A stretch of 64,000 bases of DNA from Sindora glabra (GCA_020226215.1 CM035235.1:42069352-42133351); one strand, 5' to 3'; numbered from the stretch's first letter, positions 13,416 through 25,275 are shown. Numbers and translations: made by a program. The notes: generated by a model from the letters alone, not told the origin.

Positions 13416-14032
13416 TTCTTTCTATTTCATTTGTATAACTTTTGAGGATAAATCTAAGTTTTAGATGCTTATTATACATTTGATAAAATATTTCAAGGGC
13501 TAAAATGAAAAAGTGAAAAAAAAGTCCATGAAAACAGCCATTTTTTCCAATTCTAAGTATTCAAAATGCCTTTAACTTTTTACCAATGAATAGATCGCAA
13601 AAAATTATATGAAATTAATATAAAATTTACTTCAAATAGATATATGAGAGCATAGTTATGATCCTTCAAAATTTTTAACCCAAATATATGTTGTTGATGA
13701 GATGTTGGGCTTATTCAATTTTTATTATAAATATTATGGCAAGGAAGTGAAAAGTCATATGAAAAAATATTAAGTAAACATTGCAATTTCAATTTTTTTA
13801 TTAAAAATTAACATGAAATGAAAAACAAAATTAAAATATAATTACAAGAATAGATGTCCATTTCTTAGCAAAAAACTAACATGATAACCCTTTATAACCA
13901 CCATGGAATTATCTGACATACAATGACACACCTGTATATGTTAGGTAATAATTGACATCCAATGTGTTAATATTAGAAGCTAATTATATGGTAATTTTAG
14001 GATAAACATGAATCTTCCTATATTCCATTACA

Positions 14033-14560
14033 TTAAGCACATGATTTTCTTTGCATTATAAGCATGGCTGCTAGTTCATTCCTTTTAGGAAACATGTCTT
14101 TCAATAATTGTGATAATATTGTGAAGCTCTTGTTACTCGACCCATTTTTTATTTTGAACTTGAACAATCTCAATATAGTAGAAAAATATGTGAATGTAAT
14201 GCAACCTAAATACAATATTTTCTCTTATCATGAACAAGTTATTAAGCACTTTTGGATGCTCAATAAAATTATCTACAATATCATGAATTATTCCTCTAAG
14301 AAAGCATCAAAATCCTCATCTTCATGATCATTAGACATGCAAGTTACTTTCACCATGCCATATTTATTGTATATACTTAGTGTCAATGCCATAGGCAAAC
14401 AAAGTATGTAGTTGCTCAACCAACCATTACCCTCGTGGCACAATAACATTCAATGTAAAGGCACCTCATATGGTTATCATTAGATTCCATGTCCTAAGTA
14501 ACTACAAATTTGATGGATTTGTCAATCTCATTCTCATATTGAACACTACATTAATCAACA
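14033..14560 (-). pseudogene. TNP2 transposase N-terminal fragment
   Basis: On the minus strand the upstream part contains a weak Transpos_assoc-like end (IWHGE) followed by the acidic linker HEDEDFDAFLEE. Then comes a clear piece of the Transposase_21 start: FSTILRLFKFKIKNGSSNKS and FTILSQLLKDMFPKRNELA. Known CACTA transposases have SNKSFT..L..LLKDAFP at this point. Frameshifts and stops separate the pieces and the catalytic region is absent, so it is dead. Confidence 0.6.
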
Positions 14561-15387
14561 TGTATCCACCTTCAATCTATAACTAGCCTATCTAGTAAAA
14601 ACCATACACATAAAAAAATTGAGGAAACTTATGCTATTACAAATTGTACGCTTTTATAACTATTTACCTAAAATCCAGATTCTTACATTTATATGCATCA
14701 AAGTGCAACCCAAATCATCTAGAGTTAAACATTTTCCTAATGAATATCTTAAAAAAAACAAATTGATACATTTATATGCAAGCTTTAGTGTGTAATCTAT
14801 TCTGTGCCTAAGGTTATGGTCAATATTCATGAGCCAACAAAGCATCAGAAACAATTTAGTGATACATCCTAACCTCAATCCTAAATGCCTTAAGTAGAAG
14901 ATATTAAGAAAAATCCTAAACAAACAAAACGACACATATGCACTAAAAATATGAAAATACATCTACATAGAATGAAAACCTTAGGATATTTAATGAATAC
15001 ACCTTGTTGGCATAGAAAAGTAAAGTATGTTGCACTTTGTTATTCTTTTGGAGTTCTTGTATTTCATAAAATATAGCTTTATTTTAAAGGAATCCTAGTT
15101 TTACAAATGGTACCACAATATTTTAGTTATATTTTGTTTTCTTGCCAATCTTTTGTATTTTTTTCTATAGAGTGATGTCATTTCACTTTTCATTCACATT
15201 GGTTACTAAAAAACAACAATGTGTAAAATGAGATTAGGTAAACCATATCAATTATTAGATATCAATTTCATTATCATGTCCATTATCTATACCAACACAA
15301 CATCATTCTACCAAATAAAATTTAACATCAATTATTTATTAATGACTAGTGTTATAAAGTTTTAGATGTCAGTTATAAGCATATGCT

Positions 15388-16027
15388 TAGAGGCTTTAAT
15401 TTTTACATAAAAAATGTACACATGTAATGTTTGCTACTATAACATGTGCTTGATATTTAATTGATCCAAGTAATGTTAATATATATCAATATGGGCTTAA
15501 ATTCTATCCATTGATAGTGTAAAATATTTTACACTTTTAGTAAATGAAAGGAAAACAAGTCATTAAAAAATAAAAGTAATTAATTTTTTTTACTGTAATA
15601 AAAGAGTTTTACTAATTAAGAATTCTTTTTTGAAATAAAAGAGTTTTACCATTTTTTTATTAACATAATAACACATAGGTGAATATGATAGTGTAAAGAT
15701 GATTTACAAGTTCAAATCCTAAATATAATGCAAATCAAGAAGTTCTTTTTATTTGTATTTTATTGAAATTGACAATGATAATTGCAATCATTCACTACAA
15801 TATTAAAAGAATATTGAATTTTCATCATGAGAAAGAACTAGGAAAAAATTTTAAACATATTGAAGTAGAATCATATAGAAACAATTTTAAACTATTGTAA
15901 AATTAATCGACAACAAATGGAAAAGTACAATTCTAAAAGAAAGAGTCCAAATTTAAAATAAGCGGCACTCAAGCATGTATTGAACTCAATCATCGAGTAA
16001 ATCAGTAAATAAGTTTTAACTCAAGCC
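15388..16027. repeat. 3' flank of F-box block 1
   Basis: Homologous to 23330-23960 and to 40910-41014 plus 48173-48615, the 3' flanks of the two intact F-box genes. Shared words include GGCTTTAATTTTTA / GGCTTATTTTTATTTT and CACTACAATATT. A segment of about 225 bp (15490-15715) is present only here. It contains the perfect palindrome GTGTAAAATATTTTACAC and a second GATAGTGTAAA near its right end, as if a small MITE had inserted. Confidence 0.6.
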
Positions 16028-17364
16028 TTAACTTCCAATTGAAGCAAGAGTTTTACAATGATACATGATCCCCTCCACCTAAAATTTAGGTTCACCATCC
16101 TTAGTATTTCAGTTCTCTTTTCTCCTATAAGGAGCATAGACTAAAATTTCACCATGACAACCATATTCAATCATTAGAATTTCTTCATCCTTTGTAATGT
16201 ATATGGGTGTTACAAGTTGATGGTTATGATAGTATAATAGGTAAATATGTTTGGTTCAAAATGAGATTTTGTGGAAAAATCAAACATGTTGTGGATGTCA
16301 TGTGACTAAAATTTGGAATCAATCTAATTTCTATATTACTTTTTTAATTTTTTCAAATTTAGGAGTATTTTAATAATTTTGTCATGGTTTAAGAATTCAG
16401 AGAAGTTTGAAAATTTGTGTTTGTGATCCTCACAATTTTATCTTTGTATTGATGTGTTTAGATGCAACTTTGACATTCAAAGTATTGCAAAAAAAGCTTA
16501 TGATAACTTAGAAAAAATATATTTATTTATACTAAGTATGCTTTTGTTCAAATCATATTTTAAGAAAATGGAGTGTTGGCAAAGTTCAGTGGGCCGTCTT
16601 GGTACTGAGCTTGTAGTTATCCTGTACGCTTAAAACTATAAAAAGAGGAATATACTAAGTGAATGAAGTGTTTGTCTACCGATTCAATATGTCTCTTTCT
16701 ATTTAACTTATCCCTTTTTAAGCTCAGGATGCATGGATGTTCCAATGACTTTTGATTGTATCTTACCGACATATTATACATAGAATTTTACTGTATGGAA
16801 GATGAATAAAATATTTTCATATCAATATCAGCGGGCATCAACTTCTCCCAATTTTCCTTTAGCGGCCACGTTGAAATCAGTGAAGTAACCTACCTTTACT
16901 CCCCCCCCCCCACCTCGGAAGAGGCGAAACAAAAACTTGCCTTCCTATTTATTACATCAAATCCAAACAATGGATGATGCGATTCTCTTCTTAGTTGGCA
17001 TTCAGCAGAGCAATGGCAAGAAGGAAAAGGGCTATTATTTCTTCTATAACAGTCATAATCGATAGACCAGTGACAAAAACTGCCCATTTTAACCGAAATC
17101 CTTTCTTTACTGGTGAAAATCATATCGGAATACGGTAGGATGTTGTCCTCAAGGATTTCGCGAGAATCCTTTTTATAATAATGATTTTGAAATCTTTTGT
17201 GGTATGATCGTATCAAAATCCATATGCTTTACATCTGTCGATCCAGGGAGACAGTATTGGCATTATTTTGTACTCCCCTCCGAATGAATTCCGCAAGACC
17301 TCTTCTTGATTCATTTCTATTCACAGTATCCCATTCAACGAAGCCCTGGCACAGACAGATTTAG
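16028..17364 (-). pseudogene. F-box/FBA pseudogene (copy 1), F-box missing
   Basis: Colinear with the FBA part of the two intact F-box genes. Matching pieces include the end PIYITKDEE.LM (about 16170-16205), then FGFDVINRK, SPFPSCHCSAEC and NILPYSDMIF (16950-17150), then the stretch matching residues 110-170 (17165-17360). Homology stops at 17364, inside the codons following residue 122 of copy 2, so the whole N-terminus and F-box are gone. Other lesions are an insert of about 590 bp near 16207, a deletion of about 56 bp near 16874 and a C11 tract at 16901-16911 that shifts the frame where copy 2 has CTCCCTCCCC. It cannot make an SCF receptor. Confidence 0.85.
16207..16798. mobile_element. 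Insertion in the F-box pseudogene, LTR-like
   Basis: Absent from the same position of both intact paralogues. Possible 5-bp flanking repeat TATGG (16202-16206 and 16794-16798). Inside are TATAAAAAG (about 16637) and AAGTGAATGAAGTGTTTG, followed by pyrimidine-rich DNA. Part of this, about 16610-16690, is similar to 57590-57680. This resembles the transcription-start region of an LTR, but canonical TG...CA ends were not found, so the class is uncertain. Confidence 0.45.
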
Positions 17365-18093
17365 TAAATGGACCTTTTAATTCTCACCAAACATCTCAAA
17401 ACCTTTTAATCATCCTGAAATAAAAATACTAACTAATTTTAGTTATCCAAATTGCTCTAAATATTAACCTATGACTTTAACATATATTAGAACAAAATGC
17501 TCATAGTTTGAGCAGTATTATTCTAACATTTAACTTCTCAAATTATTAGCAAATAAAATATATTTTTAGTAACAAAAAATTAAAATACTAAAAGATAATG
17601 AGAAAAAGTGTAATTTATTTAGCAAATATCTCATCTTACAAATTAGTAAATTTGCAAAAATTACATATCAGGATCATAGATCCAATGCAACCAAGTGAAG
17701 CGAAGTAAACACTTTATATGATACAATTGTGTTTTAAAAGAAGATGTTCTAAATAGAGCAACAACCCAAAGATTAAAAATAAAGAATGAATTTTTCCCAA
17801 AATCATACTAAATTTACATGAGAATTAATTCTATGTACAAACTAATTAATATTGTAGAATTGATTCTACATTATCTCAAAATGTTCTACTGTAGCAAGTC
17901 TTCTAACTTTTACCATTAATGATCATAGAGCAATATCTCAAATGAAAACATGCAAATTTGTTAATAAAGTCAAAAATAAAAAGGTGAGAGAGGGATTAAA
18001 AAAAAAATTAACTTCAAATGTTGCAAGGCCAAAAAAATGGATTTTCCCAAAAGGAAAAAAATAATATATCAATTGTGAAAGATAAAAATATTA
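17365..18093. other. Non-coding AT-rich DNA
   Basis: Nothing recognisable; begins at the truncation point of the F-box pseudogene. Confidence 0.5.
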
Positions 18094-18490
18094 AAAAACT
18101 TGAAGCCAAATGCTCACTGGTGTGTGATTTTAGAGACAAAGATAAAGACTAAATAAAATCCATTCAATCTTCTATAGGAAAGCCTTGTAAGAAATCTTGA
18201 AGTAAAATTGAAAGAGAAGAAAAGAATGATAAATTAAGAATGTTTAGAAAAACTTTGTGGAAGAAGAAAAAGGGAAAAACATACACTAATGTTTCAAAAG
18301 ATCTTGAAATCAAATGCTCACTTATGCATGATTCTAAATATGATAATATAAGACCAAAAAAAAATTCCATTCAACCTTTCATAGTAAAGCAACAAGAAAT
18401 CTTGAAACAAAATTGAAAGAGAAGAAAAGAAATATAAATTGAGAATCTTTAGACAAATTTCATAAAAGAAGAAAAAAGAAAAACACATGA
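18094..18490. repeat. Tandem duplication, two units of about 200 bp
   Basis: Units start near 18094 and 18296 with CAAATGCTCACT and both contain TTGAAAGAGAAGAAAAGAA and AAATCTTGAA. Purine-rich on the plus strand. No protein is supported. Confidence 0.7.
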
Positions 18491-19770
18491 GATTATACTT
18501 AAAAAAAAAAACTTGATAATAGGTAAGGAGAAAAAAAAGAAAGTAATAAATTTTTTTGAAGCAATAGAGTAGTAAAAAATAAAATATATAGAATATGACA
18601 TTATAAGGAGAAATTTAAGTAAGAAAACAAATCCCCACTTTATTAAAGTTGATTAGCAATTGATTTTAAATTTGAATTGAAAGATGACTTTCAAGATTTC
18701 ATTACATAGCTTTATCCAATATATTTTGAATTTAAATATTAACTTTGAACATATCTTTTTCCAATATTCATCAATTCAAATTTCAAAATAAAATTATTTT
18801 AATGTAAGATAATGCTAGAGATTCAAATTTAAATTTTTGTTAGAAATTAATTTAATATTGAAAAGATAAATGAAAGAAGCAATAAATAGTTTTACATTTA
18901 TTACTAATTATCTATGTCTAATAAATATAAGGAAAATATTTTTTTATTTTATAATTTAACTTTCAAGTGGAGAAAGAATGATAAATTAACTTTTTATTGA
19001 AAAGAAATAATAAATTAGCACATGACAAATTACGAAAGTAACACTTATTATAGCAAAAGATAAGAAATATCACGATTAATATATAAACTTTATTTCGTGC
19101 AAATAACTAACAATTAATAAGTTAATTGATAGTTAATAAACTAATTAATAGCTGATAACTTATAATTAATAATTAATAACTAATAAGTTAACCAATTGTT
19201 TAAAAATTATTTTACAAAATTAGCTGTTAAATTAGTTGAAATTATAAAATAACATAAAATGATGTATTAATAAAAATAAATATAAAATTAAAATAATTTA
19301 TATTTATTTAAAAAATAAATTATATTAATACAATTAAGAATTTCAAAATAAAAATATAATATTTAATATTTAATTAGCTATATTTTATGATATCATTTAT
19401 TTATTTATATACATATTTTTATATATTTGTAATTTAGAATTAGGATACAATTGTATTAAAATTAAGTTAATTATATTTTTAAAAATTATTTAGATTTATG
19501 TTATAAAGGGAAAATGTTATAAATTAATAAAAAGAATAAAGATAAACTTAGAAAGAATTTAAAGAGATAGTAGCATATAAATCATATGTTACTTTAGGTA
19601 ACTTATTGAATTAAAACTTTTTCTTTTCCAATAAGATAGTGCAAAAAATACCTTTAAAATTTAACTTATTGATCTGTTTAATAAGTTATAAGTTTGCTTA
19701 TTTACTATATAAAATGGAGCCATAATATAGAGATTAGAAAAAATTTTCCATTTTTTCCAATAAAAAAAAA
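18491..19770. other. Non-coding AT-rich DNA with TAATTA-rich inverted repeats
   Basis: At 19100-19200 short words (TTAATTGATAGTTAATAA, AATTAATAACTAATAAGTTA) form inverted repeats. A similar composition occurs at 57060-57200, hinting at a small dispersed element. No gene seen. Confidence 0.4.
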
Positions 19771-19774
19771 CTAA

Positions 19775-19965
19775 GGGTAGTGGTGAAGCTGTATTAAGGA
19801 TATAACATATTTTATAAAGAACGAAAAAATTTAAATTATTATGAACATAACAACCTAATTGTTAAGTGTATTATAAATAAAACAAGCAATTTTTTATTTG
19901 TTGTCTTTTTTTTCTATCTCACATCATATTTTTACGTCCTTATATGTTATATAAAAGAGAAATCA
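19775..19965. repeat. Fragment of the F-box upstream block
   Basis: Matches 33920-34345 and 51890-52220. Shared words include TGAAGCTGTATTA / GGAGCGGTATTA, AACATAACAACCTAATTG / AATATAACAACCTCATTG and GTATTATAAATAAAACAA. This places the F-box pseudogene inside a longer duplicated unit. Confidence 0.6.
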
Positions 19966-20619
19966 CTTAATTACAAAAAAAAAAGAGAAATCACTTTTAT
20001 AAAAGATAAATTATTACACTTCTATCTAAAATTAACAATAAACATTCTATAATTCCTTTGTTAATCTTATATATAGGCAGTAGAAAGTAGAAGGTAAAGT
20101 AAGATATCTAATCAATTTATTGAGAGCATTTAATTTAAGTAACATATAAAATTATTTGAAAGTTTTGTCTTTTTTTACATCTTAAATTCAATTTTAGAAT
20201 TTTATTTATATGTATCAGTGGTTTAGTTACTCCCATTATTAAAAAATATATATCTAATGATTTTTATTTTGTATGCAATTTTAAGAAAGAAAGGCCTCCA
20301 ACAATAATAATTACAATCCTTTTCCAATCAATTTCACTTGATAATATTAAATTTTAAATAATCTAATAACGCATCAAATTTACAATTTAGAATAAACAAT
20401 TATCATCAGTATTTTAAATCTTCATTCAGTTCAAGTAATTTCTTTTAAAAATTATTAATTGAAATTAATATTATACTCTCAATTCACAAGACTGAAATTA
20501 TATTGTTTTAGTGTTTTATGCCTTTGAATTTAATATTATATGACATGTTAGTGTCTAAATAGTTCTCACTTATTGCATTGCTAGTTTTTATTAATTTTAT
20601 AATAGTTTTATTTATTAGA
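19966..20619. other. Non-coding AT-rich DNA
   Basis: No gene or element recognised. Confidence 0.5.
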
Positions 20620-20659
20620 TTTGTTATATCTTGAAGTACAAGTCTCGAAACTTTACACG

Positions 20660-20880
20660 ATATGTTTAATTTTATTATTTATGTCATTTCAGGGGCGCTG
20701 GTTGAGCCGAACTTACTGTCAACAGAATGCTTTTCCGCGATTTTACTTGAGTCTGATTTTTAACGCATTGCACTCTCCAAGATTTCTCTGCGAATTAACC
20801 ATTTGTGGGCTTTTCTTCGAGTGATGTTACATTTATATTTTTCTCGTACATACAGCCGGGCTCCATTGTAAGTTCCGCTG
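20660..20880. other. Less AT-rich island, unassigned
   Basis: An abrupt switch after a TTTCAG acceptor-like site to mixed-composition DNA (GGGCGCTGGTTGAGCC, GATTTCTCTGCGAATT) suggests a relic exon or leader. Plus-strand frames close quickly and no family is recognised on either strand. Confidence 0.2.
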
Positions 20881-21639
20881 CACCTATTGAAAATTTTGTA
20901 AAATTCATATTAAAATAATGTAAATTTATCATTATTCTTGAGGAATTTTTTACTCCTTTTAACTTCACAAAATTAAAAAAAAATGCATTAAGATTATCAA
21001 TTTTATAATTTCAATTTTTACATAGTATTGTTTAGTAAAAACTACTTTACATACAATATTAATATTGATTTCTTAACAAATACAATAAATATTTTAATTA
21101 ATTTTTAATCAATATAATATCTTTCTAAGAAGATCAATGCAACAACACAATTCAAAAAATGATGAACTTGACCAAAATATGTCAAGAGAAATAATTGCTT
21201 AAATATAAAATAGAACCACTAATTATTTTTTAAAAAAATAAAGAGTAATTCAAAGGGAAACTTCTCCTCCTAAGAGCTTGAATATTTTTTCCATTAAATT
21301 ACCTTTTCTAAAATCTCAAAGCAAATAATCTAGAAAAAAAATATAAATCTCTAATGTATGAAAAGACAATTTTGTAGTGAAAACACTGAAATGTAGGATT
21401 ACCCAAAAATACAATGGAACCACTAAGTGCTATTTTATGTTAGAAATATGATATATTCAAAATTGTCTTCTATTGCATTACTGAAATATAAAACAAAATC
21501 ATATGAACAAACTTGAAATTGTCTCAGATTTAGTCATGCAACTTAAACACTGTAAATTATGTTCTTCATAGTGACGGTGACTGTTCAACAATATAATTTA
21601 ATTGTTCGAAAATATTAAGATGCCAGCATTGAAGAAAGA
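20881..21639. other. Non-coding AT-rich DNA
   Basis: Nothing recognisable. Confidence 0.5.
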
Positions 21640-22345
21640 ATGCACTTCTTCTTGAGATGAGGAGGAAGACATTTGATGACTTCAAACTATATTGTCTGAT
21701 AATCAATTTACATCTTTATGGATTTGTTCCCGATTAAGACTTGGTACCCATAAACCACATCAATCGTTTCCTTTATATTCGCTGTTTTCTTTGTAGATTG
21801 CAAGAAAAACTTTGAAAAAGTCATCGATGTCTCTCACTGTTGAAGCCATTCCATCCTTTTCTCCATCCCCCTTTTTTTTAGATATCATGACGGGGAAAGT
21901 ATCTGATCGTGCCATTTTCTTTGTACTATTACTAGATTCCTCTAAGTCTAGAATACCTGACCAACCAACATTGAGCGTTAGCAGCTCCAATACAAGACGG
22001 GTGATTTTTTCTGAAATACTAGTGAAGATTTGGAAACTCACACAAAAGGAAAAACTGCTATAAACCTTTCTTCCCCTTTACAACCTTCTCTTGCAAACAA
22101 AGCCTATGTTTTATCTTTTAATTTATATCGAACACTCTCCTCAGAAAAATAGAATCTCCGATTTCACCAGAGGAAACCACAGAAGAAGATGATGACCTCT
22201 TTTTTAGTTGTTGTCCTAGCCCAAGAATGTCCACTATATGTACACATTCTAGAATCTAAAGCATTCTGGATTGTCCGATAAGAGTGTCGACTGCATCGAA
22301 GATGGGTATGAAGAAGAGGGAGAGAGAACCAACAACTAGCACCTC
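21640..22345 (-). other. Possible gene fragment on the minus strand, unknown family
   Basis: Less AT-rich than its surroundings. The longest frame (21760-22041) reads in part KITRLVLELLTLNVGWSGIL, LEESSNSTKKMARSDTF and MASTVRDIDDFFKVFLAIYK. Upstream on the same strand are further protein-like pieces, VGSLSLFFIPIFDAVDTLIG and SSSSSVVSSGEIGDSIFLRR, separated by stops. It may be a degraded gene or captured exon. I do not recognise it, and no start or splice pattern could be confirmed. Confidence 0.3.
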
Positions 22346-22642
22346 ATAATTTTCTACTCATTTTCTACAAAGGATTAGTTTAAAAACAAAGTCAGAATCT
22401 AAAATAGAATCAAAGAGAACATGGAATTCTGTGCAGTGGCTATGTCAATGATATTCATTGGCAATGGCAAGAGAGCTAGTCTAATATCATTAAAATCCTT
22501 GTAATATGCCCTTTTTGGTTTTGATATTAAATATATTTACTTTTTAGCTTGACCCATTTTCTTTCTGTGATAAAAATTGACTAAACTCTCATTCTTTTTG
22601 CTTCAACATCTAATTGAAATTCTAAGTAGGATAAAATTCATT
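22346..22642. other. Non-coding DNA left of F-box block 2
   Basis: No feature recognised. The homology shared with 39710 onward begins near 22643. Confidence 0.4.
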
Positions 22643-23960
22643 GTTTCTACTGGTTGAGAACAAATATCAAACAACTTGTAAACAACTATAAAAACAGAAA
22701 GCCTGAGAATTAAAAGTTATAATTAACATATTGCAAGACATTACGATGCAACCAAATATATATATATTTGATAGAAAATATAAAAAATAAATAAATACAA
22801 ATATTTAATAGAAAATATAACTACAAATATTTCTCTTTGAAGCAGTTTTATAATAACTACAAATATTTAATAGAAAATATAATAAATAAATAAATAGATG
22901 ACAAGAATATTTTGATGATATGTTTAAAAAAATACCTTAATTTTCTTAGTAAAATGTGGGAAATTTTGAAGTATTTATAGAATTTTCACTTCAAAAGACA
23001 TAAATATATCGAGAGTCACATCTTAATCTGATATTGATGCGGCAGGCAGGAGCGTTGGAGAAGGCAGAGAAATGTGGCGAATTCCATCCCCGAGATGGAA
23101 TTTGAAATTCATGATGAAGACACAGGATAAAAATTCGTAGGATTTCTCATTTTCTTTCGCTGTCTGGCCAAACAAGATATTTTAAATGTTAAAATTGTTA
23201 ATACTCTAAAAAATTACTTTTCCTCATCTAATTTTCTTATTCAAAAGCAATATAATTTCTTGAGAGAGAAATCAATTGCTTTATGTGTAACTTTCTTTTT
23301 CTTCTATACTAGTCCTTATGAACGCAATCTGGTTGTACTTAAGGGCTTATTTTTATTTTAAAAAAAATGTACACGTGAAATGTTTGCTATTTTATTTTTG
23401 CTATATCATGTCCGTAGGTATTTAATTGATGCAACGAGGAAAGCAATGTTATGTTAATATATATAAATATAATGCAAGTCAAGAACTTTTTTACCTGCAT
23501 TCTATTGAAATTGATAGCGATGACTGCAATTATTCGCTGCAATATTATAGGAATATTGAATTTTCATTATGTGAAGGAATTGAAAAAGATATTTATTAAA
23601 AAAAAAAACACTGAATTTGCATCATGTAGAAAGAATCTTAAACTTTTCTAAAATTAACAGTGAGAACTTGAAAACAAATGTAAAAGCTTAACCCTAAAAG
23701 AAAGAGTCCAGATCAAAATATGCAGCACTCAAACATATATAATATAAAACTCAGTCACTGAGTAAGTAAATAAGCTCTAACTCATATTATCATTTTTGCC
23801 GTGAGAAAGAAAGATCAAGCCAACTAGTATTGACTACCTTCCTAAAAGATTTGTTCCCCATCTACAGTTGCTAATCAAAGAACGAGTTCATCACTAGAAT
23901 CTAACTAAAGCACTAATGGCAAACTCTTATCCTTGATAGCTATATAGCTACATAATCATG
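22643..23960. repeat. 3' flank of F-box block 2
   Basis: Colinear with 39710-41014 plus 48173-48615. Shared words include GAACAAATATCAAACAACTT, GCAAGACATTAC and TAAAATTGTTAATACTCTAA / TAAAATTGTAAATATTCTAA. It carries the counterpart of the site where the large CACTA element inserted in block 3: left homology stops near 23420 and right homology resumes near 23486. A and T homopolymers and (AT)n at 22755-22765 are present. No gene. Confidence 0.75.
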
Positions 23961-23962
23961 CC

Positions 23963-25162
23963 TTAACTTCCGATTGAAGCAACAGTTTCACAATACACGA
24001 CCTCCACTCTAATACCAGGACAATCCTTAATATATCGAAATCTCTTTTCTCCTGAATTATGAGGAGCGTAGACCATAATTCTACCAGGACGAGCAAATTC
24101 AGTCATTAAAACTTCTTCGTCCTTTGTAATGTATATTGGCCATGGCGATGAATAAAATATTTTCATATCAATATCAACGATCATCAACTTCTCCCAATTT
24201 TCCTTTAACTGCCATATCTCCATAATCAGAATCTGATGCTCATAAAATATATTCATAGCGCAAAGAGATTCTTTGAAATCAGTAAAGTAACTTACCCTCT
24301 CCCTCCCCGGAATCTTCGGAACAAAAACTTGTCTTCTATTTATTACATCAAATCCAAACAATAGATGATGCAATTCTCGTCCTAGTCGGCATTCAAGAGT
24401 GCAATAGCAAGAGGGAAAAGGGCTGTCGTTTATTCTATAACAGTGATAGCCGATAGGCCAATAACAAAAGCTGCCATTTTTAACAGATAACCCCTGCTTT
24501 CTAAACAAAATCATATCAGAATACGGTAGAATATTCTCTTGAAGGATTTCCCAAGAATCATCTTTCGCCGAATAAATGAATGGTTCATAAAGATAAAAAC
24601 ACCCATCCATGGTGATGATTTTGTAATCTTTTGCGGTATGATCGTATCCAAATCCATATGCTTTACATCTGTCGATCCAGGGAGATCGCACTGACATTAT
24701 TTTGTGCTCTCCTGTGAATGGATTCCATAAGATCTCTTCACGATTCACGTTTATCCACAGTATCCCATTCAACGAAGCCCTAACGCTGACAGATTTAGGT
24801 TTTGTTTTGGTTGGTAAATTGAGCTTCCTTACCTTCACAGGGTCTTTGTAATCCAAAAGAAATATCGAATTCGAATCGTAACGAATGAGTTTTGGAGTTC
24901 TATCCATGACATTGGAATCTGAAATCATGAAATTCCATGACTTGTTAACGCACTGGAATCGCACGAGAGATTTTCCAGGAAGATTGCGGAGAATACTGTG
25001 CAGAATTTCCCCTGGAATCCAGACATTTTGATTGGCAATATTTTCTGAAACCAATTGCTTTTTGTCTTCCTCGATCTCCATATCTGTTGCTTCTCTGAAA
25101 TCATGAAATTCCATGGCAGGTCCACGGAATTGTTTCTTGTCTGAGTTGCCTCTCGCATCCAT
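23963..25162 (-). CDS. F-box/FBA protein (copy 2), SCF substrate receptor
   Basis: Intronless 399-residue protein. The F-box spans residues 49-82: IPGEILHSILRNLPGKSL, then VRFQCVNKSWNFMISD. This module binds SKP1/ASK in SCF ubiquitin ligases. After it comes a plant F-box-associated (FBA) region with LNGILWI (131), ILWNPFTGEHKIM (144-156), YGFGYDHTAKDYKIITM (169-185), WEILQENILPYSD (204-216) and FDVINRRQVFVPKIPG (271-286). These fit the class that includes Arabidopsis CPR1/CPR30. The first 45 residues are charged and variable, with EIEEDKKQLVSE. The start is the ATG at 25162, conserved in copy 3; the TAA is at 23963-23965. The length is normal for the family. The substrate is unknown. It is a paralogue of 48616-49890. 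Confidence 0.93.
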   Translation of the reverse strand: MDARGNSDKKQFRGPAMEFHDFREATDMEIEEDKKQLVSENIANQNVWIPGEILHSILRNLPGKSLVRFQCVNKSWNFMISDSNVMDRTPKLIRYDSNSIFLLDYKDPVKVRKLNLPTKTKPKSVSVRASLNGILWINVNREEILWNPFTGEHKIMSVRSPWIDRCKAYGFGYDHTAKDYKIITMDGCFYLYEPFIYSAKDDSWEILQENILPYSDMILFRKQGLSVKNGSFCYWPIGYHCYRINDSPFPSCYCTLECRLGRELHHLLFGFDVINRRQVFVPKIPGRERVSYFTDFKESLCAMNIFYEHQILIMEIWQLKENWEKLMIVDIDMKIFYSSPWPIYITKDEEVLMTEFARPGRIMVYAPHNSGEKRFRYIKDCPGIRVEVVYCETVASIGS

Positions 25163-25256
25163 ATCTGAAGCCTTTTTCGATTCTTCTTTTCCAAGTATAA
25201 CAAGTTTCTAGGGCAAGTTATGTTGTGTCCCATTAGGTGGCTGATATATATTAGGA
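25163..25256 (-). promoter_or_regulatory. Proximal promoter of F-box copy 2
   Basis: On the minus strand a TATA-like AATATATATCAG (about 25243-25254) lies about 85 bp before the ATG, followed by CCACCTAATGGGACACAACA. The same block occurs before F-box copy 3 at the same spacing, whereas sequence further upstream differs. It is therefore the best candidate for a shared core promoter and 5' leader. Confidence 0.6.
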
Positions 25257-25275
25257 GTTCACAATCACAGCCTTA

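Larger units (their letters stand above)
10540..15385 (-). mobile_element. CACTA remnant E1 (TNP2 family)
   Basis: This stretch holds two separate pieces of a TNP2-type transposase on the minus strand (12245-12480 and 14033-14560). They are surrounded by long non-coding flanks rich in degenerate ACATTAGTTA and TAATGTCAT words in both orientations, like the subterminal repeats of CACTA elements. The flank at 11440-11930 matches 34690-35000 and 52560-52860 in the two other remnants, so all three belong to one family. Ends are uncertain. The right limit is set by the start of the F-box-block homology near 15388, just after a degenerate TTATAAG; the left limit is approximate. Confidence 0.6.

Noticed and set aside
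24925..25233. Second minus-strand frame overlapping F-box copy 2
   Set aside because: Out-of-frame shadow of the F-box gene with no domain; its matches follow the real frame.
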